64,000 nt of DNA from Pontederia crassipes (lineage: Eukaryota; Streptophyta; Magnoliopsida; Commelinales; Pontederiaceae), in assembly GCA_030549335.1 (NCBI GenBank), contig JAUKPH010000017.1, forward strand, positions 14,159,501 through 14,223,500, in the 5' to 3' direction. Position numbers and translations under genes: made by a program. The notes below the pieces were generated by a model, which saw only the letters and a program-made list of their open reading frames with translations, was not told the DNA's origin and made no database searches. This document shows positions 1 through 12,853 of this stretch, piece by piece (positions within the stretch are counted from its first letter, which is position 1; each line of letters begins with the position of its first letter).

Positions 1-3000
1 TTCTCCTTCAGAATCTACACAAAAGAAGAATTGAAAAAGAATGAGAGTTATAAGAAGCGCATAGCATCTTATCCATAAAGGTAATAATGTCATTATCAAT
101 GCACAGAACAGAAGAAAAAGATGAGTTTCAGCTAAAAAAAGTACTTGTGATGAAACTTTATTTTTTATACAGATAAAAATGGAAATTCACCACGATTTTT
201 CATTAAGACACTAGTTAGTCATATAACATAAAATTATAATGGCGGAGGAGAACAAATGCTTACCAGATCTAACATCATCACCAATATGTCCACTAGACCG
301 GACTTTCTCCATGAGCATCCTATAGATGAGAAGCCCCCAATAGAGGTGTAAAACAAAAAGTGAAAATAGGAGAGTGTTGAATATATAATAATACAGAGAT
401 GTGTTCAACTCCTGCTCCTGCTTTTTTATAGTCAACACAACTTCATAACTGCCAAATATCAGGAAAAGAGGATCACAATGCTGAATATCAAAGGAAAGTG
501 AAATATTAGATAAATAATTAACTCAATTTTTTAATGAAAATCATGAAAAAAGAAAACTTGAGTTCTCACTTGTCAACAGTTTATCTTAATAAAAACTTTA
601 GTTCTCACTTTTCAACTACTGGTATATATGTAAGAAATTGTATCCATTGAACATACTCAACATCATCATAGTTATCCAGAAGATGATGGATAAATATAGC
701 AAAAATTGAACTGCTCTTTTGCATTTCCAATTTTGTTTACAAATAAGAGAACATGAGAGCACTCCTGAAATTTATAAAACCATCATCTTGACTTCTGTAT
801 AGGTAACCCAAAAATACGTTGTGCCCCTGACCAATTATTACCATTTCTAGTGGCTCTGCGCCTTCAGAAAATGGAAGAGGACAATGAGTATGTAACACAT
901 ATTTCTATCTTGGATACAACTTCTGAGTCATCATATTTGAGTCACTCAGGAAAATACACAAATTTACATGGTTCGAAATTTGTCGCTATACCCGAGAATT
1001 TTCACTATTTTTCAGTGTAAAAAAAATAGAGACTGTAATTTATATCTATATAACAGGAAATAGGACAATATCACTAACACAATTCTGAAGAATTACATAT
1101 GTACCCTCAATATTTATTTTAAAGACCGTAGGGTTCAATGTTCAACCTCCATCTGAATCACCATCAGATAAGGTACAGGTACCTTCTTAGATTTAACAGT
1201 ACAGTTTGTGATGCATAGATGCAAGACAGGAGTCCACTGCATGCATTTTATCTAAAATGGAATATCTTCTATCATTGAATATGAACATTATTATTAGTTT
1301 TCTGCATTCTTCCTCAAATTGAAATGTTTAAGTCATATTTAGCTATCAAAATTTTATTTAGAAATTGGAATTGGTGCTCTTGATAATATGGTGGTCTTTG
1401 ATGGTATTCTCATTTTGTATTCTGTTTTAAAAAAACATTATTTCATGATTAACAGATGGTTATTTCAAGTTATTCATTATGAAATGAGATTAAGAAAATT
1501 TGAAATAAAATAAAAATGTAAAACTGTTGAAATAACAAAATTTCTGATGATCTTATGTTGGAACAAAGGTTTTATGCCCTATATAATTATATTTTGATGA
1601 TACAAACTTCGAAAGATTAGAGTTATATTTAGAATGTCAAAAAAGTTTAAATAAAATTGAGTTGCTTCACACACCAAACTTTTGATTAATATTTGTCTAT
1701 GATCCAATGAGATTTGGGAACTTGCAATTAATATTTGACTATTTTATCATTAAATTTTAATTGAGAGATAAATACATCCTTTCTGTTCTCAAAAAAAAAA
1801 TTGTAGATAATATTGTTAGCTTCCCATAGACTCAAAGGTCGTCACACTTGATACCCATGCAAAAGGTTATGTATAAAAGAGTAAAGGTCCAAAAAGTTTA
1901 ATTTGAAATGAAAAACTTTTTGCACTGAACTTTCCCATAATATTCAACTATGATTCCATTAGATTTTGAATGAAAGATGAATATCAAAGTTGTAGATGAT
2001 TCGGTTAGCTTTCCATAAAATAAAAAAGCATCTCATTTGAATAATTATGCCAAAAAATATGTAAAAAAGAATGCAGGTCTATCAACCTATCAGTAGGAGA
2101 AGTGGGACGGCTGCTTTGAGAAGAGGGCGCCCACTTTAGAAAAAGTTGAGTTCAACGTCTAGATCAAAACATCAATTCAGTGCTAAAAAATACGAAAAGA
2201 CTAGTTTTGATGCCAATGGCTATGGAGAAGATTGGAGACTATAAAAAGGTTCAAAATACTTCAAAGAGAAAAAAGACTTTTGAGAAAAAGTTAGGCAAGT
2301 CATACTATGCATGTGTTTGCAATCTCTCACACACCTTCCTACTGTATTATGCATGTGATTTGAGCAATATTGTGTTTGATTTTAAGTTTACCGAATCGGT
2401 TTTATGCTTCCGTGGTGTATTTTATAAAGTCGGTCTTTTTGGTAAAGCACCAGTTCACAACTCCTCTTGGTGCCTTGTGATCCATCATCTTAAGCTATTA
2501 GAAAAAGATTTAAGAGAGAAGATCGCCATAAATTTTTCATTAATAATACAACTACCCATTAGTGGTTTATTGTGCTAGACATTACCATGTTTCTATACCT
2601 TCCTTAAAAAACATACTCCTGTACCTCATAAGAATGCGTTATTTACTCAATCTACAAATGGGAATAAAGTGGTGATGAAATATTGATTTCTTGACCCTTT
2701 TCAAGTGTTGTTTCATTGTACTACATAGAACAAGGTTATATTTTCATCCTTATCAACAGCTGACAAATAGCACCTTAAAGAATGCGTAAAATAATTGGAC
2801 CCTAAATTTAATAACAGGTCCTCACTAGAATTAGTATGAAAGAAAACACAATGTACTTTTCACAAGAAAGAAATAAAATTCAGAATATGTAGAAATAAAA
2901 TTCCTCTGTAGATTGTACAAGCAAGAGTCCTTCCTAAAGCTATAGGATGATGACAATATATGCATCTTCAATAAAAAAGTATGTACCTTGTACTTGGAAG

Positions 3001-6000
3001 AATCCAGAATGGAAAATATATAAGGCGAAGTAATAACCAGGACACAGCAAAAAGAAGAAATGAACAATCAGCAAGCCAGTCATAGTCACTATATTTGGAC
3101 ATCTTCCCAACTTCTAGAAAAACATCACTCGCATCATGAAGTGCTAAAACAACTGATCCGACACGAGAGAACCTGTTTGAAATAGAGAAACCAAAGGCAT
3201 GATTCACGAAGGGAAACACATAATTTTGCCCATTGGAATCGTATAAATTTCATTTAACCAGAATCATAAAAATGTTTCAAAAGTTTAGTAACATGATATG
3301 TTTAAAAGCCTCTAAAAGCAGTCTACCCTATCGATCCTTTGATTTAAGCCTATTACAATGAAATTGTGAAAATAAAAGTATAATTTACTTGAAAAGTAGA
3401 ACTAACCTGAGAATATAAGATAGTGTAATGAGACCCACAGATGCTAGATGATGAAACATGGAAACCCCAAAATCTCTTCGTCTAGTTTCCCAAAATATAA
3501 GAGCAAATATGGAATATGTGTAGAACCCAGCAGCATACATGTAAACAGCCTTAAGTTTCAACCTGAAAGCAAGATTTACTCAATTTAAAGTCAAGATATA
3601 CTTCTAGAAGAAACAAAAAGCAGAAGCCTGAACACACATGTAAATCCTACTTAATTTTCTGATCTGGCCAGGCCTGATCTCCCGGACCTTCCCAAAAATA
3701 TGATGTATTTGTGAACCACGGTTCATTATATGTAACAGACAAGGACAGAAGCTCTGCTGAAAGGAAGTAAACACACTTCCAAGCAGACTCCTTAAATTTT
3801 TTGATCTTCTTTCTTCTTTCTTCCAAAGGATGCTTTCCAGGTATAAGTTGTTTTGCTAATCCCTGCAAAAACCAAGAAAATATTATATTCAACGCAAGCA
3901 CAGAAAAAAAAAAAAGAAACTGATGAAGGCAAACAATAATCAGAGAGATTGAAGAAAATAATGAAATGTTTAATATCCGGGACTAATGTCTTTCAAACCA
4001 CAAATGAGATCAGGACGTAAGCATTATATGATTGATATGAAGTATCTCTTCGAATTAGGTATGCACATTTTTACAACTTTCAAGCATATTCGTAAGGTAT
4101 TAATTATTCTTTAGCAAAGGTTTGCAAGCAATATAATATTTATCAGTTATCACCCTAAATAAATATGGACATTGAATTTGAGTACCAGAACCCAGAATTA
4201 TAGAACAACCTAAGTTGTATGTGAAAGTTACATGTACATCAAAGGAGGGCCACAAATAACATGGCATATATGGACTACTGCCTGATAATATTGAAGAACT
4301 CGACGCCTAGGACAACTGCAAGTGTTACATCTGTTTCATGAAGAATTGTCACATCAGCGTTTGGTGGCATGCATTTCATGGAAAATTTATCTATCTAAAG
4401 AAAACTATGACTACAATGTGGTTCAGTTCCAATTCTGCTTAATGTTCCCATTTAATGGAACTCTTCATGCTTCCCCATCATGAAAGATTACTGTGATATG
4501 AGTTATCATCCATCCCACTACTCCCATGTTCTCCAATCGACCAATAAATCTAATTCCAAAGAGTTCAATAATCAAAAGAACACATTGATTTTTGAATCTC
4601 CTAACATATCAATACCATTCAATTCTTTTCTAGTTGTAATCATCCAGAGTTTCTTCTAAAACCTCCACCCTGGAAGATAAGATATGTACAGAGATATGTC
4701 ACAGTTATGACAAGAATAAAACTGAAACAAAGAGTGCATTCATAATAGCAATTAAATGTAATCCAATAGTATCCACCTATTTAGTATTCCAAGGCACTAG
4801 CCACACTCGGGAAGCAACTCTTTTATACCCCAAAGTAACAAGGTTTTCTAGAAATATGTAACTGGATAACATCCCAAAATACCAAGAGTTCTTTAAAGAG
4901 AATCAAAAACTGCATCCACATTAGCAATCAACATGTTACTTGATAACATCCTCCTAATTAATTTTCAACCACACTACTACACTAGGCTTTGCTTGGAAGC
5001 AACTCTTTCATCACCTCATCCCAAAGCAACAAGAGTTTCTTTTTGAAAAGATGTTGGTAATTTTTTTCAGTGCCTCTTAGTACAAATTGTTCAGTGCCTC
5101 TCAGAGTTACTTTCATCACCTCATCCCAAAGCAATTTTCCTCTCAGAGTTCCTTTCAGTTAATTTTATTCTCGAAGTAATAGAGATCTTACTTACCAAAA
5201 CACTTGGTAATATCCCTTAAAAAAAAGCACATTTTTAATTTCAACAATATCATCCCTTATATTTAACAATTTTAATTTGTAAATCCATTATTGTCAAAAA
5301 CCATCATAAATAACCACATCTTTCACAAAACACTTTATTATACAAATTATCATACATCAGACAAACTTCTTTAAACATCATGCTTTCTTTACAACAATGT
5401 ATCATAAGCTTCTTTTTTCTTTTAACAAACCTCTGTGTGCAACATTGGCAAACGCAACCTTTAGTGTCTAAATCAACGGTCGCAATAAAGGATAACTTGC
5501 AGGGACAGACCTATGCTTTAATTTTTTTTCTTATCTCACTAAAGTATTAATACATGGTAACATGATAGCCAAAGATTTTATGTAAAATCTTAATTTGCCC
5601 CCAACAATGTCAAACACAATCTTAGTGTCAACAGCAGTCACAACAACAAATAATAGCTTGCAAAAGGCCAGCACCGCCAAATAATAGATTGTACATTAAG
5701 CGTAATTTGCACACGCAAAAACCCCTCCAATTAAGTTGTGTAATTCTAATCAATCTTAGAAGAAAAGTTGATGTTAAATATGGAACTTGATATTATATTT
5801 TAAAAATTAATTATATAAATGACATGAGAAATTGATAAATGTTCACTTTGTTTTATAGCATATATCATGATCTTCTATTTTTATTTTTCTAACTAACACT
5901 AACAGTGTTTTTATCAAATAATGCAAGTGCATGGACAAATTTTATATAATGTTTAACAATGAATGTAAATGATTAAAAAATAAGTTATGAATTTATTCAT

Positions 6001-8977
6001 AAAAGGTTTCTGTTATCTGGAATGATTTTTCATTTTTGTGAAGTGTTTAATGATGTTAATAGAATGAATTTTGAAATTATCATACCAAAAATGCATACCA
6101 ATAAATATAGTATTTTAATATTACATATTTTTATATATTTTTCATTATTTTATATTGACCACCCTCATATGTTGGACTAGTTCGTGATAAACTTGCATTC
6201 GTGAGCAGGTAAAAGAAAAGTTCAGATATTATTACATAACAAATTATCTTCACAGGTGTATTGGAATTCTGACACCTCAGGAGATCTTATTTAATAACCA
6301 GTAATTAAGAAATGATTATTCTCATGGTGTTAGGTTCCTAGTCCAACTAGGATCCTAATTAGATCACTTCGAGGGGATCAAGCCCCAATAGACCACTTCG
6401 AGAGGATCAAGCCTCCAAGATAGTTGCTCTAAACAAATATCAAAAGAAGATTGTATTCTCATATATCTGATTAAAAAGAGTTCCAAGGGGACCCTATTTA
6501 TAGGGTAACCCAAACAAGTCCTAGTAGAACTAGAAATAAAAGAAATAGAGTGCTAATCAAATTAGGAATTAAATAACTAGAATGCTAATCAAAGTAGGAA
6601 GCAAATAACTAATCCTAGTTAAAGAAAATAAACTAATCCTATTATTATTAGAAAATAGGATCCTATCATTCCCGCCCTCTTCAAAATAGCCTTGTCCTCA
6701 AAGCTATGCAGAAATATGTGAGAGAACTTTTCCTTTCGATGCTTAATCGGATGATGTCTTTTGATAACTTGAATAAAATAGAGATCCTTCTTCAGAGAGT
6801 AGCTTTGACTATGCATCGGTAGCACTGCAACAAGCTTGCATTCGTTGAAGAAAGAGAATTTGAAATTGATCAAATCCTTTTCGCATGAATAAAATTGACC
6901 TTGAGCCTTTTGAGTATCGCAATCTTCAAGTTTTCTTGAGGCTGAGTTAACCGTCATAAGCATAATAAGTCCTTATTAATATATGATTCTTCAATGCATT
7001 TTGCACTAGATTCTTCAGAAGTTGTTTGCTCCTTTGATGGTAGAATTATAGATGTCTCATCTTTAAAAGATGTCTCAACAGATGAATCTGAAGCTTGAAC
7101 TTCGACTGAATTGTCTTCAATATCCTTTGCGTCTTGTTGAGATAAAGTTTTCGTAAAGATTTCTGAAGAAATTGAAGTGTTGGACTCTTCTGCATTTGAT
7201 GAAAATATTATTGCACTTGTGCTTCTGAATAATTTGTTCAAGTGTCGACTTGATCTATGTCTGTCTTCATTTAAACGTTCTTCTTCCCATCGGGCAAAAG
7301 AAATAACAGCAACTATAGTAATGGGCCGTCGAGCTTTCACTTCTCGTCGAAGACCGGGGAGAAGTCCTTCAACAAAAGTTTCTACCAATCGATGTTCGCT
7401 CCAATTTTTAATTTGACTTAATAATAATTCGAAACGAGTCTGATACTCCTCGACCGTACTTAATTGTTAAATATTTGCAAGCTCATCTTCTACGTGATTT
7501 CTCTTGTTTACTTGTTGATATTTGTATTCGTCGTTGAATACTCGTAAAATTCGTTGAAATCGTTCTTCGATTCGAGTAAGACGATCGGCTAGTGTTAAAA
7601 TCTCTGAAGTCAATAAATCCTGTGAAGTCATAGAGTTTTTCTGCACATTTGAAATATTAGATTATGAATATAAACTATTAATAAGTTATGATAGAGATTG
7701 ATTGATAGTAGTAAGCGGCGGTGATGGCGATGTAGTGGCAGTAGCGGATGCGATAGATGGCAGCGGATGCGATGGATGGTAGCGGAAGACGAAGATAATT
7801 AGGTTATTGGTCCAACAAAAAATCCGAGATATCACAATTGTCCGATGAAAATCGAACAGCTCTGATACCAATTGTTAGGTTCCTAGTCTAACTAGGATCC
7901 TAATTAGATCACTTCGAGGGGATCAAGCCTCCAATAGACCACTTCGAGGGGATCAAGCCTCCAAGATAGTTGCTCTAAGCAAATATCAAAAGAAAATTGT
8001 ATTCTCATATATCTGATTAAAAAGAGTTCCAAGGGGACCCTATTTATAAGGTAACCCAAAGAAGTCCTAGTAGAACTAAAAATAAAAGAAATAGAGTGCT
8101 AATCAAACTAGGAATTAAATAACTAGAATGCTAATCAAGTAGGAAGCAAATAACTAATCCTAGTTAAAGAAAATAAACTAATCCTATTATTATTAGAAAA
8201 TAGGATCCTATCACATGGCTTCTCCTCAACTGCTCTCTGTTCTAACACCCCCCATCTCTTGTTATACTCAAAGAACTACAACCTTCTTCAACGTTGGAAC
8301 AAGGCCAAAATGGTCTAATAATCATTGTTGCATTCATTGACACATCATTTGTTCACGGCTCTTGTGAGAACCCTTGTTCCCTCGATACCATAATGCTTTT
8401 GGGTTGTGCCCTGGAACTGCTGTGGTTTTTAGTTACTTTCCTCTCTGTGATGTGTGTTTTCCCTCATCTACAATACAAGATAACTACTTCATGGTTCCAA
8501 AGACTCCCAGAGTGCTCCGGAAATTGCACACGATTGCAGACATCTGTTTGCTTCCGGTAACTCGAATCTTTGCGTTGCGACGAAAATTGTAAAAAAAAAA
8601 AGCTTAAAAGATGAGAATTCAGATCAGAGACCTCGAAAGAAGTCCAAAACCCGCCCAAAAAGAAGCTGGCAACGAATTAAAACACTGGAAAAATCGCATC
8701 TTTGTTTGCAATTTTCCCTCCGATTCGATTCCACAAAAAGAAGGAATCTTTCTTCTTTTCCTCCTTGAACAACTCAAGGTGGATGCAAGCATGCGAAAAA
8801 TCCCGAGGGGAGAGGGCGTGAGAGAGCTACCTCGAAGACGAAGCGATCAAGGAAGAATCTGGCGGCAAGGAAGAAGAACGCGAAGAAGGGCATCAACACA
8901 AAGTCGTCGTACGTCGGGTACGACTCCTGTTCCCAGTCCATCGCCCGGAGGCCTCGTAGCAAATCCCCGGCTTCCAT
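1..8977 (-). CDS. LAG1: Ceramide synthase (LAG1/LOH, TLC domain), 3' end beyond window
   Basis: Ceramide synthases N-acylate sphingoid bases with acyl-CoA in the ER membrane. I join six exons on the minus strand: 8977-8831, 3862-3651, 3562-3407, 3172-2987, 448-264 and 14-<1. All junctions are GT..AG and the frame stays open for 300 codons. Exon 1 (49 codons) begins [10 protein letters not shown] and ends in DRFVFE, as LAG1 N-termini do. Exon 2 carries [16 protein letters not shown] and YNEPWFTNT. Exon 3 has the histidine pair of the Lag motif (FHHLAS). Exon 4 has [14 protein letters not shown], with the conserved aspartates. Exon 5 is a membrane segment, and exon 6 begins DSEGE, the acidic plant tail. 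Length and order fit plant LOH proteins (about 300 aa), and the tail leans towards the LOH1/LOH3 class. Only the last few codons are missing. Intron 1 is about 5 kb and holds a small LTR element; intron 4 is 2.5 kb. Confidence 0.93.
449..2986 (-). other. Intron 4 of the ceramide synthase gene
   Basis: AT-rich intron with a clear donor after 2987 and an acceptor before 448. It contains diverged, mutually similar stretches near 1640-1760 and 1880-2000 (degraded direct repeat). A 132-codon plus-strand reading frame at 2180-2578 resembles no family I know and is probably chance. Confidence 0.7.
6328..6668 (-). repeat. 3' LTR of the TR-GAG element
   Basis: 341 bp, bounded by TG..CA. It pairs with 7873-8213, with about ten differences including two single-base indels. 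Confidence 0.93.
6669..6682 (-). other. Polypurine tract of the TR-GAG element
   Basis: On the minus strand this reads GAAGAGGGCGGGAA, directly before the 3' LTR. That is the expected place and composition for plus-strand priming. Confidence 0.8.
6954..7631 (-). pseudogene. GAG-like reading frame of the TR-GAG element
   Basis: Starting at ATG 7631, one frame runs for about 225 codons to 6954 and is broken by a single in-frame TAA at 7469-7467 (codon 55). After the stop it reads [13 protein letters not shown], then [18 protein letters not shown] and FARWEEERL. This is the order of Ty3/gypsy retrotransposon GAG (capsid) domains. The C-terminal part is Ser/Thr/Glu-rich, with no zinc knuckle and no pol. 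The stop may be a decay mutation or an A/T-end substitution of a Gln codon. Capsid assembly for the element is inferred from family membership only. Confidence 0.75.
7859..7870 (-). other. Primer-binding site (initiator Met-tRNA) of the TR-GAG element
   Basis: The minus strand reads TGGTATCAGAGC two bases after the 5' LTR. It matches the 3' end of plant initiator methionine tRNA over 12 bases. Confidence 0.92.
7873..8213 (-). repeat. 5' LTR of the TR-GAG element
   Basis: 341 bp, TG..CA ends, followed on its outer side by the target duplication CATGG. It should hold the element's promoter, but no TATA box was assigned. Confidence 0.93.
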
Positions 8978-10944
8978 GGAAGCTCTCGAACGAGGAGGAG
9001 GAGGAGGAAGAAGATGAGAAACCGCGATTATAATGCGACTGGTCCAAGTCACAGAGAGAGACAGAGAGAAAGAGAGAGGAAGCAAAAAGGTAATAAAACA
9101 GAGAGCTCCTACAACTTTACTACTAGCACACACTCTTTAACTATAACTATGTGGTGTAATGGTTCAACAATATATTTTTCAAAGAATAATATAGTAGGAT
9201 AAGCATTCTTATTCATTTTAATGTATAAATTATTCTTATAAAAAAATGTAAATAACTTTTAATGTATATAACAAATAATAGTGTACTTATATATCATTGT
9301 TGTCACATTTTCCTCAATTTTGTGCATGCTTCAGCACGTTCTATATGTATTCAACAAATATTGAATTGAGTGGAAAAAGGGTGGACGTAAAAAAAAAACT
9401 TTGATAATAATTTAACGAAGGAAAAGAGAAAAATAATCTTCACTCCTTTCTTATTATAAAAAAAATGTACTTTCTTATTCTTTCGTGCAGGAACATCAAT
9501 ACGGATAAGACTTTATTTTTACTTTTGATGCCAAATAGCATTTTTTTTTTCTCAACTGGTGGGCTCTTATTAATTATTATGGAACCTGAGCAACCAATCC
9601 TTAGGGTTAGGTGGAACGTGTTTATTCCTATCAGATTAATAAAATAAGGTTATGTTGGGTTATAATGATTTTATTTTAGAATAAAAAATATCTATCCAAA
9701 TAAATTCTACGGCTCATGTTTGATATAGGAATAATCACCAAAACAAAATCTTATTCTCATTTTTTTTAAAGACTAAGTTTAGAGACACATCGGTCTTACG
9801 TTAATAATTGTAGAACAAAGAAAAAAACAAAAAAAAATATTCTTGCTCCAACTTAGAATTCATATCATAAGAATATAGTGAGAACATTTTAAAAGTTATA
9901 TGTTAATCATAATGTCTATAAAAAAAGTAATTAAAAATAATAACGATAAATAATAATATTTCTGCGTGTGAAACTTTCTTATGTGTTCAAACTTATTGTG
10001 AAGTATTTGTACGGTGACTTCATTTCTTAATCAATCCGTGATGAGATAAATAAACAAACTAAACTTGAGAAATAAACAAAGTTAGAATAATATCCGTACC
10101 TAAATATTTTTTGTAATATGATGTTATATATCTTGGGTATATATTTTTACTACTCTTCAATGAGCATTGTGGTTGTTTATAAGAAAGAGAAAGGGACGTA
10201 ATGATTATTATAAATGACAAGAAATGTGTACAAATAAAGAAAAAAAAATTAAGAGGAAGATTGAAACAACTAAAAATTTGTATGAATATATTGTGTCATA
10301 GGTAAATTATGAAGCATAAGATCTAACCAATAAGTAAAAATGAAAAAGGTTAACTTGCTAAGAATATAGAAAGATATTAATAAGTTATACTAGATACCAT
10401 TTTAATTAAATAATTATTAAATTTGGTTGGTTCAATTGAACCACAACCTGTCATGTGGGTCCTCCCTTGTCTATACCAATAATGATTCAACCATAGGGAG
10501 AAACTTTTTTTATCCAAAAAATCCAACAAAAAAAATTAAGAACTAAGAGTTGATTAGATAGATAAAAGATTATGTTCATTTTTTATTTATATTTTTAATT
10601 CATAAGTCATCACTTCTTTTATTGTTGATATAATATTTTTGTATTATCTAATAATTTATTCGATAGTTGTTGTTAAGCTTTACGTCTTATTTATTAATGT
10701 TATATTTTTATCACATTTTATTTGATTGTTTGAATTGGTAAATTTAAAGACGATAGATTGCATGTCTAACATATCATATGAAAAAAAAGTTCACTCTTAA
10801 TTGGACTACATTCTTAAATATTATTAAATTTAATATGATGCATGTGGCTCTTAATATTAGCTCTTAAAGAATTTATATAGATACTTTTATATGAGACTCC
10901 CATAATACTAGCGAATTGGGGAAACACGTGTTAGAAGTCAAGGT
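8978..10944. other. 5' leader and upstream region of the ceramide synthase gene
   Basis: On the minus strand, the stretch just before the start codon is CT-rich (about 9000-9085, GGAGGAGG and GAGAGA runs on the plus strand), which is common in plant 5' leaders. Beyond about 9130 the DNA is AT-rich and I see no gene. Confidence 0.5.
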
Positions 10945-11435
10945 TAGGGGTGTTCACGAACTCGACCCGATGGTCGAGTCGGGTCGGTTCAAGAGACTTT
11001 TGAGGGTTAAATCTGATCCAATCCGATCTGAGTTCGGATCGGGTCGAGTGCTCGCGTTAACTGACCACTCAATTTTCTTTTTTTTTATTTTTTTCTAACT
11101 ATTATTTATTTATTTAATATAAAATTATATTTAATATTTATTTTAAAGTATAAAATAATTTTTTAACTATTTTATATTATTTTTGTACTTAATTAAGATA
11201 TTTTATTTCAATTTAAAAGATTTTTAAAACAAAGACAAGTTTAATTTTAAATAAAATATAAAAAAATGGATCGATTGAATCGAGTCGACTTGGATTAGAA
11301 AAATCCACCTACGCGCTGGTAAACGAAAACCACCACCGTTAACCGACCTGACCCATGGTCGGGTTCGGCCCGATCCGACCTGACCCAAATCGATCATCAA
11401 GTTTATGGGTCGACCCGACCGGGTGAACACTCCTA
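10945..11435. mobile_element. hAT-type MITE, 491 bp
   Basis: The ends are inverted repeats beginning TAGGGGTGTTCACGA on the left and TAGGAGTGTTCACCC on the right (complement). They continue into GTCGGGTCGA-rich arms around an AT-rich centre. Flanks GTCAAGGT (10937-10944) and GTCAAGCT (11436-11443) form an 8-bp target duplication with one mismatch, the hAT hallmark. There is no coding capacity. The T-A-G-G-G-G-T-G-T-T-C-A terminus is a widespread plant MITE end. Confidence 0.75.
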
Positions 11436-11443
11436 GTCAAGCT

Positions 11444-12853
11444 ATTATCAACGTACGTTTTTTAAACATTATCATAGAGGCCAAAAGAATCACCATGAAA
11501 AAAAATATCAATTGAATTGACTAAAAAAAATTTGATCCCACTCAATCCACTTTCACTTGTACTCATGTTTTTTCCCTCTAAAATTGCTGTTAAAATGTAT
11601 TGTCAAAAAATTTGATGGATAACAGTTCAATAATTTGGTAATCGTTTATCAAAAAATAATCGAGGTGGTGTTTATTTAAGATGATTATTAATCGACGTCT
11701 ATACTGACAATTTTGTATCAGTTTTATACTCTTATTTTTTTTAGTGCCCGTCCCCGATGAAAGGTACTAACGTTTTACGGTGCCAAGGATCCAATATGCA
11801 AAGAGCTTCCCAAGGAGAGGAAGCCTGGCAATGTACCACGTTACATGCACTCCTGAGTCGTTGATAAAAAAAAAATGTGGAGCATGAGAGGCTCCCTAAA
11901 CTGACAGCTTTTTTCATGATAAAAGAAAAATTGTTACTTTACTTCTAAGAAAGATCAGAGATTAAGAAAATGAAAAAGAAAAGAAAAAAAAATCAAGGTT
12001 TGCTCAAGTACCTCCCTCATAGAAAAAGTATCAATTCAGTTGCCATTTCATCAGCATTTTTTTTGTCAAAAAGAACAAGAAAAAGTAAAACAGACAGCAT
12101 CATAAAAGCTTCAAAATCCAGCCATGGGGTGGCAGATGGAAGCAGTGCAGCATGTGGGCGCATGATGCATGAACCATTTCTTTCTTTTCTTTTTCTTTTG
12201 ATGGCTGCTAACCCGCCTCCTCAATAGACATAATTAATCCAAAATTGGATGTAAAGAGTAGAATGGTAGCCACCTGGTGACTGACTTCTAAAAATGGTTT
12301 CAATCTGTTCTGGTACACAACACTGTTAATATCCATGAGTACTAACACATACACGTTCAAGTAAAAACAAAGAAGAATAATTTCAAATATGGAACCGAGT
12401 GATGACATCTTTTGAGTTCAATTTCCAGGAAAGATGCATCGAGTTCAGTTCGGGAGACCTCATCAAGGATCTGCAAATCGCAAGGCAATCAAATCATTCA
12501 TTGCAGAACATTGGGGAAAGATAAATTGGAATCCGTGAACTACAAAGTGGGAATTACCGTCTCTGAATTACGCATCCAGGACTGGACTATCTGTACACAA
12601 TGATCTGAGAATTGACCTAAATCCAATTCAGTCCAACGCCAGGGCAAGACTCCCCTTTTTCTGTCATCAAGATACCATCTTTTTATCAAATCCATCATCC
12701 AAGAGATGCACCAAATATCCCTTCATATCAAGGAACCTAAAATTGACTTTTTTTTTTTTTTTGTTAAAAGATGAATCTGATTAGAAATTTGTACAAAGAG
12801 AAACTCGCATGAAATGGAGCTCAAGCTCATACCTCATCTCCTTTCCGTCCGCA
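11444..12853. other. Intergenic region and probable 3' end of the small-peptide gene
   Basis: The part from about 12250 to 12853 lies downstream of the minus-strand peptide frame and could be its 3' untranslated region. A GT-type donor (GAG|GTATGA) follows the stop near 12830. The remaining sequence has only short reading frames rich in Lys codons from A runs. Confidence 0.35.

Larger units (their letters stand above)
6328..8213 (-). mobile_element. Non-autonomous LTR retrotransposon of TR-GAG type, 1886 bp
   Basis: Two 341-bp LTRs (6328-6668 and 7873-8213) start TGTTAGG and end CCTATCA. Five-base target duplications CATGG lie at 6323-6327 and 8214-8218. Read on the minus strand, the 5' LTR is followed after two bases by a perfect initiator-Met primer site (7859-7870). 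A polypurine tract (6669-6682) abuts the 3' LTR. The 1.2-kb interior encodes one GAG-like frame and no protease, reverse transcriptase or integrase. Known TR-GAG elements have this structure and move with help from autonomous relatives. The LTRs differ at about ten positions (roughly 3 %), so insertion is fairly recent. It sits antisense to nothing: it shares the host gene's strand inside intron 1. Confidence 0.93.
3863..8830 (-). other. Intron 1 of the ceramide synthase gene
   Basis: The donor follows DRFVFE at 8831 and the acceptor (TTTTGCAG) precedes 3862. Phase is 0 on both sides, so the reading frame is preserved. Apart from the TR-GAG element at 6328-8213, I see only AT-rich DNA. There is a weak direct repeat near 4793-4870 and 4970-5050 that shares GGAAGCAACTCTTT. 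Confidence 0.8.

Noticed and set aside
2180..2578. 132-codon plus-strand frame inside intron 4
   Set aside because: No start context, family motif or conserved composition. It lies antisense in an intron and reads like chance.
7177..7416. 79-codon plus-strand frame
   Set aside because: Antisense shadow of the GAG frame of the TR-GAG element.
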